Source: Tetrahymena elliotti 4EA
Lineage: Eukaryota; Ciliophora; Oligohymenophorea; Hymenostomatida; Tetrahymenidae
Assembly (NCBI GenBank): GCA_000231825.2
Contig: JH720321.1
Location: 873,602-937,601, forward strand
Length of the DNA: 64,000 bases
Direction: 5' to 3'
The notes beneath the pieces are model-generated. The model did not search any database. It saw only the letters and a program-made list of their open reading frames with translations, and had not been told where the DNA came from. The translations under genes were made by a program, and so were the position numbers. Of this stretch, positions 24,101 to 35,378 are shown one piece after another (position 1 is the first letter of the stretch; each line of letters starts with the position of its first letter).

Positions 24101-25176
24101 CATCCTCTACATAGCCAACTTTTGTAGAAGAATTTGATGATAAGTCAATGAATAAAATAAGTAGCACGGTCCCTTAAAAAACTTTATTTTAAAGCAGTGA
24201 TGTGAATAGTAGTGATGATTAAGCTTAGTCTTCTGGAAACAAAAGAGGTTCTCAGCCATTAAAAAAGAAGTAAAATGAAACTAAGGATGATAAAAATAAT
24301 AGTAATGGTGAGCAGTCTGAAGATATTGGAGAAGATCCTAAAAAGAAATAAAAAACCCAATCAAGTTGGGTTTAATTGCTTAAATAAAAAACATTAAAAA
24401 TTTAAGATGAAAACTCAAGAAATTCAACTAAATCTGAGGATAGTGTAAGTAAAGAATAAAATTCTTAAAGCAAAGCTAGATAAACAAGATAAAGCTAAGA
24501 TAAATCTATGGTACCTGAAGATGTTGATGGGAATATTATTAGAGATAGTATGAAAATAGCAGTTAGTGGATTTAAGTTAAAGCCTGATTAAAAGAGGGGT
24601 ATCAAGTAACTTAAATCAACAGCAATTGAAGATAATTAAGATTTTGATATTTTAGTTGTTAAAGAAACAAAAAGAACAATAAAAGTCTTGTTGGCTCTGA
24701 TGAAAAAGAAACCAATTGTTTAGGAAAAGTGGTTAACTGACTCTATTAAGCAAAACAAATTATTGTCTAATTATTCTAACTATCTTCCTGATGATTCATA
24801 ATATTTTAAGGAGAGATTTAATAATGATTTGAATTTCTTTATTTAAAAAAGAAAGTCTTTACCACAAGAAAATTTGATATTTGAAGGTTTAACTTTTTAC
24901 ATTTCTAAAAGTTTAACTGAGCCAAATGAAGAAGAACTTACTACACTCATAGAAGCTGGTGGTGGGTCTGTAAGAAAAACACTTCCAAACAAATAAATGA
25001 AAAAAGGGGAAATATATTGTATTTTGGGAACCAGTGATCTTTATACATACAAAACAGTTTCAAAACTTAAAACAGTAACTTGTATAGCTCCTGAAACAGT
25101 CCTAGATGCTGCTTTATTCAGTGAATTTTAAGCTGATAAAAACTAAATTTAATCTGAAGATTTTTTTAAAAATTGA
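21168..25176 (+). CDS. MDC1-like FHA / phospho-motif repeat / tandem-BRCT protein
   Basis: Three exons, 21168-21609, 21659-21768 and 21835-25176 (TGA), encode 1297 residues. Residues about 25-120 form an FHA domain, which binds phosphothreonine (Y-E-G-L-N-T-I-G-S-D ... G-V-S-P-V-H-A-E-I-Q ... Q-D-L-N-S-K-Q-G). Then come eight acidic repeats with the core K-T-L-E-L-S-D, each followed by an N-L-F-type motif, then nine T-x-[LIVM]-[DNE] motifs, SQ/TQ sites and long polar linkers. The last about 210 residues are two BRCT domains. The first has I-A-V-S-G-F, K-R-T-I-K-V-L-L-A-L and E-K-W-L-T-D-S-I; the second starts L-I-F-E-G-L-T-F-Y-I. R-T-x-K matches the MDC1 residues that hold the H2AX phospho-tail. 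FHA, repeats and tandem BRCT in this order are the MDC1 plan, so I infer a nuclear DNA-damage scaffold. Confidence 0.9.
21853..22620 (+). repeat. Eight in-frame repeats with the core KTLELSD and a trailing NLF
   Basis: Repeat cores begin near 21853, 21940, 22021, 22138, 22237, 22336, 22450 and 22546, spaced 27-39 codons. Each reads [YC]-[ED]-K-T-L-[EQ]-[LI], most then S-D and an acidic run such as S-D-K-N-S-D-E-E, then a hydrophobic [NDS]-[LV]-F. The nucleotide copies differ at many third positions, so the protein motif is what is conserved. The acidic S-D-x-S-D-x-E type sequence is a good casein kinase 2 substrate and recalls the S-D-T-D repeats of animal MDC1. Confidence 0.88.
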
Positions 25177-25699
25177 AGCTCTTAAGATAAATTTATTGCC
25201 TGTTCCATCAAATTTGTAAAAGACAATTTTAATGATATTAAATTTGAAATCTTAAAATTAAAATTTTATTTTTTCATTAAATCAATCAAATGTAAGTTAT
25301 CTATTTTATTTAATAAATCCATTATGTTCTTGATTTATATATATAGTTCAACATTTTTATTCTCTTTCCATAATACTAAATTTTAATTTATTCCTCTCTT
25401 AATAATTTTTCTAATATAGGATTTTATTTTATTATTTAAATTATCTCCTTTCGTTAGAACTACACTGTATATGATATTTAAATATAAAACAAATAAAGCT
25501 CATTGTACTCATAAATTGTAAAAGAGAAGAAAAATTGATAAATCACTTTTTTATTTTAAAATTAACCAAAACTTTTCATTTCTTTAACAAATAATGTAAT
25601 TTCTTGTAATAAATTAATAAGAATGAATAGGTATTGTTAAAATATTATCACTTACAGTATTTAAAAACAAATTATACACAAATAAATTAATAGCATTAA
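25177..25699. other. Convergent intergenic DNA
   Basis: Lies between two converging genes and is expected to hold both 3' ends. No gene or structured terminator recognised. Confidence 0.6.
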
Positions 25700-27363
25700 T
25701 CATAATTTAGTAACAATAAGAGCAGTCATATTAGCAATTCCAGCTTATTCTAGGGTTAAATCTAGATTAGTGAATTCTACTTTGGGGAAGTTCTAACTTA
25801 ACTTAAATTTATATTCATTGTTTGGCTTTTAAATAGATTTGCTAAAATTATATAGGTCCTATTTAAATATTAAATGCTTAAGTTAATTTAAATTATATCA
25901 AGATAATTACCCTTATTGTTTAGTTAGGAGTAAAAGTCCAATCTTTTTTAGATCCATCTGGGAATCTGAACTAAAGGATTATTCCTTAACTAGGCTTAGT
26001 CTAAAAGTTCTAAATTAGTAATAAAACATTAATATAAATTTAATTAGAAATTAATTTACTGTTGCTAATGATTAGATAATTGCAAAACTTAATTCAGGAT
26101 CATCTTGATATTCAAATTGTTAGAAGTATTCACTGAGTAAATCGTGTTCTTAATTATTTGTTTCAGATTTCATGCTAATTCCTTAACCTTAAAATGCTTT
26201 AAATTTATTCTTTTCTTCTTCCTCTTTTTTCTTTCTTTCTTCTTCATCTTCATCATCATTATCTCCATACTCTTCTTCCATATTTCCCTTTCCTTAGTTT
26301 TATTTATTATACATGTCTAAAGATTCTTTAAGAACTCTCTCCATCTACTCTTAATCTGTTCCTCCAACATTTAACTTAAAATTCTTATCTTTTGTGTTCT
26401 ATTAATGAATTTCTAATTTTAAAAATATTTCTTTTTAATTGATTTGCATTTAATATATTTTTACAGAAAACTTCCTCTTTTGTGAACCATTTTTAGAATT
26501 TTTAAATCTATGGGAAGAGCTATTTATAAAAAATAGTTATTGTTTAAAGTATTTATGCTAGCTAAATTTTATTTACTTCCTTTGAGCTGCTAGGATATTC
26601 GCCTCTAACTACGAAAATATTGTATCCTGATTCTTTTACAGACATCAAAAATGCGCTTTATTGTTAAAGTAGAATAAATTATTTTTTGAATAAATTCATT
26701 CATATTTATTTGTATTTAAATATTACCTTAAATAAAAGTCGCTAATGATTTCAGGAGCCCTTTTATTTGTTGAATTTAAGTTATACCATACTCCATCAAC
26801 TTATCTTATTGAAAACCAATGGTGATCAGAATTACAAATAAAACCTATTTCAGAGCTTATTTTTAAAATAATTTAAAAAAAACATATCAGAAATAAAAAA
26901 GAGAGAGTTACCTAAGATCCTATCCTTTATTAATTTCTGAATCTACACTTTCTATTGTTAAACTTCCCATCTTTCTAAGGGCAGCTTATAAAACTTAAAT
27001 TGAATAATTTCCATCATCTGCAACATTTTATGAGTCTTACTATAAATAAAATTCGTTTTATTTTTAGAGATTCTTGTTTTATGCTAAAAGATTATATATT
27101 TTTACTGCTAAATATGATAAATATTCTTTAGAGTCCATTCCCTAAGCTGCCATCAATTATTTCTCCATATCATCTAAATCTCTTGCAATAGATGCTAATT
27201 CAATCTAAAAAGAGATTGAGTAAGATTTAAATTGAAAAACTAACAAAAGAGTTACTTCATTAAAAAATGGGCCTTACAACAATGAATTAATACAATGTAC
27301 TCCACAAAGTTAATCTAGTCCTTGCTTTTCCCAATAAATTAAAACCTATTTTTTTGCTTGCAT
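25700..27363 (-). CDS. Ataxin-3-type Josephin deubiquitinase with two UIMs and a UBX-like domain
   Basis: Eight minus-strand exons: 27363-27256, 27204-26912, 26855-26727, 26655-26577, 26519-26465, 26412-26060, 26009-25911 and 25858-25700 (TGA), in phase, 424 residues. The Josephin domain (about residues 1-200) has the catalytic Cys in Q-L-C-G-V-H-C-I-N-S, the His in D-H-H-W-F-S and the Asn in W-Y-N-L-N-S, so the triad is complete. Two ubiquitin-interacting motifs follow (Q-M-E-R-V-L-K-E-S-L and D-P-E-L-S-F-A-I-I-Q-S-L), with an E/D/K-rich linker between. The C-terminus (F-R-F-P-D-G-S-K-K-D-W-T-F ...) looks like a UBX domain, which typically binds Cdc48/p97. It should trim ubiquitin chains, perhaps on Cdc48 clients. 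Exons 5-6 are the shortest-supported joins. Confidence 0.92.
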
Positions 27364-28331
27364 TGAATCTAAAGATTTTTAAGTATGTTTTTTTGTATCT
27401 TGAATTTAAAATTGGTAGAATTGTAAGATTTTTTTTTAAATTTTAACAAATATTAGAAGTGTTTTTATTTAAATTTAATAAAATCAGAAAAAAAAGCAAT
27501 AATAAGTCTGATCTTCTATTTATTCTTTTTACTTGATGCACTACTATTTTTTATCTATTTTAACTTGATTTCATTAAAAAAATACTTTTTTTGCATAACT
27601 CTCTTTTAAACAAAAATACTTTACTGTTTGTTTACAAAATTTCATTTTTCTAGATTTTAAAATTAAATTGTAGATTATTCAACAATAAACTTATACTTTT
27701 AAAGGAAAAATAAAAATTTAAAACAACGATTTATGATAAACAAAAAATATAACAAATATTACTTACAACTAGTTGATAAATAATTTTTAAATATCAATAT
27801 TCTTATTTAAGAAAGCATGTTCATATATAAAAAAAAAAATAAAATTTAATTAGGATAAATTTTTTAAAATAATGAAGAGTTCAAACTTAAAAATGTGGTT
27901 TGAATAAACTTAATAGAGCATGTATGTGAAGGATAAATACATATTTTAAGTCTAATTTATGTTTTGTAATGGATATCATTTTCAAATAGACCTGAATCAT
28001 ACATAATATTTAAAAGCATATTCTAAGGTATTAACACTTTTTAAGTCAAAATTTTTTTGATCAAAATTTAAAAAATATATGCTAATTTTTGGGTAAAAGA
28101 GAGAGATGTAAAAAACTCTGTACTGATTTATTTCTAATCAAAGTGAATAATTAATGTTTTTAAATTGTGAAAAGGATAAATATTGTCATTAAGCAAACAG
28201 TAAATATTATTTTGAAATTTATATAGAAAATTAAAGGAATTCAATTTAGAGAAATATTTAAAAATTAATTTTTGATATTTATAAAAATTTTTAATTGGTT
28301 TTATTTATGTACAGTAATTAATCTTTTTAAA
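27364..28331. other. AT-rich intergenic DNA
   Basis: Upstream of the Josephin gene and downstream of the coiled-coil gene. No open frame with protein-like composition was found. Confidence 0.55.
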
Positions 28332-31300
28332 TCAAATTATTTTTTTGCGAATATTTTAACTCCCATCAGAAGTTTTTACAATTCTGCTCACTTTATTCAT
28401 AAACATTTGGGCATAGATTTATGCATAAGATGCTTTTCTTGATTCAGCAGGAACTGATCCAGAATTATGCTAAGAACTCATACTCACGTTTAGGTTAGTG
28501 GGAAATTAACTTTCATTTTAATGATTAGTTATTTCAACACTTTTATGATTTAGCATTTTAAGTTGCATATTTTCATACATATCAATTTAATCTTCTTAAT
28601 TATTTTAAAAAGCTGGAAGTAACTCTTATTGTAAGTTAATTTAACTGTTGATACTAATGTTGCCAGTTGAAAATCTCTAATGATGAGAGGCTTAAAATGA
28701 ATTAGTCCCAGTCTTATTCATTTATTATTTATTTTTAGAAGCATCTTTATTTTGGTGATATTTTCTTCTTTAATTATTTTATGTTAAAAATGGGGTCTAC
28801 AAACTTTTCTAAATATTAACACTTTATGCATTTAGCATAAGAAGAGGTTCTTCGAACTAATTATTATATTCTGTATTCAATTTTTCATTTTATTTTTACA
28901 TTATTTCATCTTAATAATCACACATTTATGAGAAGCATCTCCTATCTCTCGTTGCGACTTTTCTTTTAGACGATGTATAATCTCCTATATTGTTGTCGCT
29001 ACCAATAACAGAGTTATTCTATTTATGAAATTAATTTTTTGTAGAGCTCATCTTTATTTTTAAGTGTTAGCTTGTTTAAGCGTTATTGTCAAGAGTACTG
29101 AATTGCTCTTATCTAGCTCTTTAATTATTTGATGAAGTGGAATTTTATAAACTTTTGTTTAAATCAATATTTCCTTTAAATACACTGTTAGTTTAATTAA
29201 GCTAAGTTATCATGTAGTGAGGCTGAATTTATTTAGTAGTCAATTAATTTTAATTCATAACACTATTTGGTTAGCTTGTTACCAAACTTTGCTTTTTAGG
29301 ATCATATTTAATAGTAATAGGTGTATTTTCAGATATACTTGATCTGTTTTTTGCTTGATTGCTATTCACAGAAAGATCAAAGCCTCTGTTTAGTATTTTA
29401 GAAGTTAATTTTAAAGGACCTGAATTTGCACTAGTCGTAGGTGTTTCATCATTTTTAAATCCTTTAAACGATTTAGAAGTATTAGCCATTGGTAGGAAAT
29501 CTTTATTATTTCTAGTAGAAACGTTTAAATTAGGAAGTTATAATTCTTCACTATTCATGATTAAATCTAACTAACTCTATTCACTCTCAAGTTGAGTGAT
29601 TTGGTTAGAATGAACCATATTTTTAAATTGCTCTATTCTCTCAGCTTTCTTTAATAACATCTACATAAATTCAGTTTCTTAATAATTAGTAAATATTTTA
29701 TTATACATCTTCTCTCTATTTACAACTTCTAAAATTAAATATTTTAGTTCCTCTTAAGTTTTGAAGCATTCATCTTTAAGAGCCTGAATTAGAATGGCGT
29801 CTTCTTCTCTACAACCTTTAGCATCATAAAGCCTGAGTAACTCTTCATATTCCATCAAAACTTTCTCATACTTCTGATGCTCTATCAAAAGTAAATCATC
29901 GAATTTTTACCTCATCTTCAAAACAAACTTTAAATTTTCTCTGCTCTGTTCTTGTATATTTGCTTCATATTTTTAAACTAACTCACTCTATTTACATCAA
30001 GTTAATTTTTGTTTTAACACACAAAAAAATAAGTCAAAGAAAAAAATATCAAATGAAATTCATTGAAAAAAAATGTAAAATTAAAAATTATTTAGATTTT
30101 GTTAGATTGAAAAATTAAAGAAAAAATACCTCTTTTGATGAATAAGATGAGTGAATTTTGCTAATTTCATCTTCTAAGAAGCTGCATTACTCAGATTTTT
30201 CACATTTGATAATATTGATCAAAGCATTCAATTATTTAATTTATTCTTAAAGATCTGAAATTATTTTTGTTTTATCTTCAATTTCCTTATCTTGTGATTC
30301 TATTTTTTCTTAGAGCTCTTTGATTGTCTTTTTTTCTGATGAAAGCTTCTTTTCAAAAGATTTTTATTTGCTTTCAAGCAGATTTTTTTAGTAATTGACT
30401 TATCCTTCCATTTCTTGTTTGATAACTTGAAGAGAAGATTCCAAAGAATGTATCTTCTCTTTTGAAGCTTTTTATAAATCACTGTATTCTTTTTTTAAGG
30501 GTTTCAAATGGTTGAGTTCAAAATCTACTTTTTAAGTTTGTAGAGCACTCTCAAAATCTTGTTTCATTTTTTCTTCTTTTTGAGATTGTTCTTTTTTAAT
30601 GCCCTCAATTTATTTTTCAAAGCCTTGCTTTGTTTAATTAAGCTCACTTTAACTCTGCTTCATCATATGCTATATCTAGCTCTCATAATTTTCTCTGATA
30701 TCTTACATTCTTTAATCTATGCTTTTCATTGATTAAGCATCTTTCATCTAATACACATCTAATCTATCTTATAATCTTTATATTTCATGCTTGTGTTTTA
30801 TCTCTAATTCTATAATTTCCCCTATGAATTTATCTCTTTAGGCTTTTAGTTCTAATATTCTCTCATCTTCAACTTCCTTCTACCTTCTTTAAAACTCTTT
30901 CTCTAGATCCATCATTTTTTAGTCCAATATAAGAGAGAATGATTCTTCAGTGTTTTGCTTCTACAACTCTTCTATTTACGTATTCATATCCTCTATATTT
31001 GACTGTAAATTTTCTATTTCAAGTTGATAGTTTTAAATTTAATTTAACAACATTTTATTTTCTTTTTCTTTTTCTTCTAATTAAGCCATCATTTCATTTT
31101 TGGATTAGCCAAATCTCCTAATTTCCTATCTCAAATCCTCAATTTATATCTCATATGAATCTTTGCTTAACTTAAACTTAGCTTTAATATCTTCCAATTC
31201 AATCCTTAGCTATTTTATGATTTCTGATTTATTGTTTTTATCTTTCTCAGCATCCCTCAAATTTTACTGAAAGTTTTCTTATTTCTTGAGCTGCTAATTT

Positions 31301-32756
31301 TCCTTACTCTCCATTTCTCTTTTCATCAGTAATATTCTTTATTCATGTAATTCTTTTAATTAATCTATTTCCTACTCTTAGGCTACCTAAATGTTAAAAC
31401 AAATAATAACTAAAGCAGGTATTATTTTTAAGATTAATTACCTTTTATTTATAGAATTTAATTTCCCATTAGTTTACTTAGTTTTCTAACTCCTTAATTT
31501 TATTATTAAAATGGATTAATTGCATATCTTTTTCACCTTTTAAATCCATTAATTAAGAAGAAAGTTATTATTCTAGTAAATTTTTTTGTCTGGAAACATT
31601 TTTTAGTTCTTCCTAAAGTTCCATGATTAGTTTATTATTAGCTTTTAGCTGTTACTATTTATTTTATTCACTTTCATTTAAAGAATTTTATGCCTTTGCT
31701 ATCGATTCATCAAGTTATTTATTTAATTTCCTTAGAGATTCAAGCTCCATAGCTTAAGAATCCTTCACCCTTTAAATTTCGCTTTAACAGCTTGTTTCCA
31801 TAAGAAGCTTTTCTTTTTCTAATAAATTAATATTTGTTTACATTTGTTTAATATTATCATTTAAACCATCAATCGATCTTTCTTTTTCTTTAATTTTCTA
31901 ATAAAATAAATAGATCAAATAAGAATCTTAATAAATATAATTTAAAAATAGCTTATACCATCTATAAAGATTGAATTTCTATTTTTTAGTCTGCTATTAT
32001 TTTCCCTAAATCGCTTATTTTATTTGAGAATTAATGTGGATCATAATCAGTATTTGAAAGAAATTTTTTGGGAGACTCGTTTGTCAATTATAATTTATAC
32101 ATTCTCATCTACTGCTATAATTAAAATAGTTCATTCTCTAGCTCTTTGTTTCTGATAGAATAATTCATCAAGTCAACTTTAATATTGCTATATTCTTTCT
32201 TTGATTCAATAATATAATAAAATTATTTAAAGTTTTCATGAGAAATAAGCTAAAAAATCATGAAAAATCCTATTATTTATTTTTAGCATTTTGACTCTAT
32301 TTTTTTTATGTTGAAGTTAATAGTAAAGTAAAATATAACTACATAAGAAGTTTATCCTGAAGGTGTAGAAGAAAGTTCCATGTTTTACTTAGATTTGGAA
32401 ACATAAAGAAGCTACTAATATTTGAGTAATTGTTCATTTTATCCTTTTAAATACTTAATTTCTTCCTCCAGATCCAATTTTTCACTTACAAGCTTGTTAA
32501 AATTTTAATTGTGCTACTAAACAAATAGTTTGATTTCCTATGCATCACCACCAAAATCCTTAAATTCATTTCAAATACTAGGTTAACTAGAAATTAACTT
32601 ATTTTTTAAGTTTAATTACTTTTTTGCTAGAGCTGACTGAGATGTGATTACCATAATGAGCATTGCTTTGTTGGCCTAAAGTTTATAATGCTCCTTATTT
32701 AATGAGCCTTTATTGTAAATTTTCTTGTAAATGTAAATATTATTGTTTATGTTCAT
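28332..32756 (-). CDS. Long coiled-coil protein (about 1326 residues)
   Basis: Minus-strand exons proposed: 32756-32652, 32558-32343, 32249-31959, 31897-31442, 31386-30130 and 29987-28332 (TGA), all in phase. Residues about 45-930 are nearly continuous heptad repeats rich in Glu, Lys, Gln and Leu, with no ATPase, kinesin motor or other enzymatic motif. The C-terminal about 400 residues are Asn/Ser/Gln-rich and probably disordered. The composition suits a basal-body, centrosomal or cytoskeletal scaffold, but that is inference. The first exon is doubtful: unspliced, its frame runs into the next exon but meets TGA at about 32575; a 93-bp intron (32559-32651, GTAATC...TTTAAG) removes it. The 93-bp intron 32250-32342 contains no in-frame stop and could be retained. 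Confidence 0.82.
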
Positions 32757-33463
32757 TATTTTTTATTAGCTATTGTGTGTGTAACTACTACAGTTTAAGT
32801 GTGTCAAGCGATTAACTTCTTCCTCCTTTCATAAATTCATAACTTATTAAAAATACTCTTACTTCTAATTAGTTAATTTAACAAAATTATTTTAATTTCT
32901 TAGAATGTGTAAAAATTTTGAATATTTGTTTATGTAAATACAATAACACTATATTTTTTGTAAAATTAATGAATTTAATTTTAATAGGAATATTTTGGTT
33001 GCATAGAACAAATAATGCTCAGTAATTGTTCAGAGTATTATCAATCGCTCACTTTTTGTTCTAAAATTAATAAGTAAATAACAAAATATTTCCAAAAAAT
33101 TAACAAAAATTAACAATTTGGCCATTATTTGCAAATTGTAAAAAATCATCTCTCTTTTCATTTAGAAATATTCGTTAACCTAAATATATATTGAGTACCA
33201 CCAAATACATCCTCTATATCTAAAATCCTTATTGTAATAAATTAAAAACCATGTTTCTGATTTTATTATTTAAAAAAAACTTCCTTATTTTTTTTCAGAA
33301 ATATTAAAAATAAATTAAAATAATAAAATAATCTTACCAATCATTTTTTTTCAGATTTGCAAATTTTTTTAATTTCTGAATTTATTTTATTTGATGCAAA
33401 ATCTATAAATAAAAATTTAGTGAAATATTTACTTTTTAATTAATAACAGCAAGATTGGTAGTA
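32757..33463. other. Divergent intergenic DNA
   Basis: Separates the divergently transcribed coiled-coil and peroxidase-like genes and should hold both promoters. No gene or recognisable element was seen. Confidence 0.55.
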
Positions 33464-34353
33464 ATGACAGCAAAATTAGCTAGGAATACATTTTTTACTA
33501 ACATATATACAGCTTTAGGAGTTAATTATCAATCATATATCGTGTTGGTCATTTAAAATAGAATAATTTATTGATCATAAGTTTGCTTTAAAAAGAAATT
33601 AAATATTTTAATATTTATGAATTATTTTATTGATTTATTTTTGTAATTGTGATTGAAATATAAATTTTTTGATATCTTATTGAAAATAAATATCAAAAAG
33701 AAAGGATAAGAAAAATCTAAATTAAAGATATAATAATTGAAAAGCAAAATTTAATTCAATCATCATTTATATAGGTTTATTAAGCCAAACAATTAAGTAT
33801 GGGAAATAGTGGTTTGAGAAAGCTTTTGTTTGCAGGAGACCTTGTTGAATCTCCTTATAGAAGCTTGAGTGATATTAAAGTTATTAATTTAGATAAGGAA
33901 GAAGTGTTTTTAGGAGATTTAACTTCAAATAAATATGCAATAGTAGTAAACACAGGATCTCAAAATCCTAATTTTAAATAGTAAATTAATGAGCTCAATC
34001 AATTTAAATAAAACAATAATGATAAATTAGAAATTCTAGCATTCCCATGCAATTAGTTCTATAATGAACCTTCAAACTTCAAAACTATTAAGGAATAATA
34101 CTCTAGCATAGCATAATTTCCAGTTTTTTAGAAGGTAGAGGTAAATGGTTAATTCATGCATCCTCTCTACAAATTCTTGAAGAGACATTCTTCTCTCTAT
34201 AATTATAAATTATTAGGTGGAATAAAAATAACTGAAGATTTTAGCAAATTTCTTATCAACAATAAAGGAGAAGTAGTGTCATTTTATTCTGCCTAAACTC
34301 CTCTCAGCTAGATTTAAAAAGACTTAGATACCCTTAAGGCTGCTTAAAATTGA
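33464..34353 (+). CDS. Glutathione-peroxidase-fold protein without catalytic residues
   Basis: Exon 1 33464-33520 and exon 2 33775-34353 (TGA) encode 211 residues. The core follows the GPx fold: I-K-V-I-N-L-D near the first strand, A-I-V-V-N-T-G-S, the hallmark F-P-C-N-Q-F, F-P-V-F-Q-K-V-E-V-N-G, and F-S-K-F-L-I-N-N-K-G-E-V-V. Active members have a Cys or Sec right after V-N-V-A-S, a Gln in the F-G-x-Q-E-P segment and a Trp in W-N-F. Here these read N-T-G-S-Q-N-P (Cys segment lost), F-Y-N-E-P and E-D-F, so peroxidase activity is unlikely. The N-terminus (M-T-A-K-L-A-R-N-T-F-F) is basic and amphipathic, like a mitochondrial presequence. The intron donor GTTAAT is atypical, so exon 1 is less sure; ATG at 33799 is an alternative start. 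Confidence 0.85.
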
Positions 34354-34784
34354 TAATATGTATATATGTAAAGTAAAATCACAGCTAGAATTATAAATAA
34401 TAAATTGCATAGTATGGGAATATTTTTATTATATTTGTTTAAATCATGAATGAATAAGTGAAAGAAAAAAATAATTTTATTGAATGAATAATAATTTGAT
34501 TATTGTAATAAATTCATTTATATATTTTATATTGCCATTAGTAATTTCATTTTCAATTCATATTAATCAACCATATCATGCTTTGTTTATCTCTTTGTGT
34601 CAAAAAATATTCTTGCACTTAATAAAAAATAGAGTTTAACTGAATAATTGTTTTCAAAATATATGTTTGATTTTTTCCAAAAAATACTAAAAAATATGCA
34701 AAAATAAAGTTTTTGTTAAAGTCAAACACTACTTTTCTTCATATTACAAAATACATATAAAGCTATACTAATAACGCTGTTTCT
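34354..34784. other. Convergent AT-rich interval
   Basis: Between the converging peroxidase-like and Dpy-30-like genes. No gene seen. Confidence 0.55.
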
Positions 34785-34997
34785 TCATGCTATCTTTTTA
34801 ACATTTTTTAAATAGGCTTCACTATATTTATCATAGAATGCTCTCACTACAGCATCTTTATTTCTCTGATCTGCAGGCAAAGTTGATAAAATATAATAAA
34901 TAAAATGATCAAGTGGCTTTTCAGGTCTGCAATTGATTAACTCCTCATATGCATCTGAAATAACCTTTGTAAACTTATCTTGCTCCTCTTAATTCAT
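34785..34997 (-). CDS. Small Dpy-30/RIIa-like docking-domain protein
   Basis: A frame from ATG at 34997-34995 to TGA at 34787-34785 encodes at least 70 residues. The centre reads N-C-R-P-E-K-P-L-D-H-F-I-Y-Y-I-L, matching the dimerisation/docking signature of Dpy-30 and RIIa-type domains (R-P-x-x-P-x-x-x-x-x-x-Y-x-L), which grip amphipathic helices in COMPASS, protein kinase A anchors and flagellar radial spokes. The start is uncertain: the frame stays open upstream (F-S-K-R-V-F-I-K-A-M) to a possible splice acceptor near 35010-35020, so a short 5' exon may exist. It lies just downstream of an ankyrin gene on the same strand. Confidence 0.72.
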
Positions 34998-35378
34998 AGC
35001 TTTAATGAAAACTCTTTTACTAAATAATTATCTATTTTGATATTTAAGAGGCTTAAAAAAGTTAATTATTTATCTAAAATTTAATAATATAAAATAAATG
35101 CCAAGTCAGCAAAGCAAGAGGAGCATTAATTAAATTATTGCTTTTAAAAGTAAATTATAGCAGTTATATAAATCATGGAAACGAAGAATGAAAATAAACA
35201 CAAATAAAGTATTATTTTAATAAAAATTATCTTTAATTTATTTATTTTTTAGATGAACTAAAATATTTTTATATATATTTTTCTATATAGATTTTAATTA
35301 TGATTTGCTTGCTGTGAATCGAATCACTTTAGTTTTACTTACCATTGTTGAAAATTTAGTACAATAGAGTAAAAAAAC
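34998..35378. other. Interval between ankyrin and Dpy-30-like genes
   Basis: AT-rich. It may contain a small 5' exon of the Dpy-30-like gene: on the minus strand there is an ATG near 35344 followed directly by a GTAAGTAAAA donor-like sequence. I could not make its phase fit a downstream acceptor. Confidence 0.4.

Noticed and set aside
29359..29574. A plus-strand open frame
   Set aside because: Antisense to the C-terminal exon of the coiled-coil gene, whose frame is continuous and in phase.
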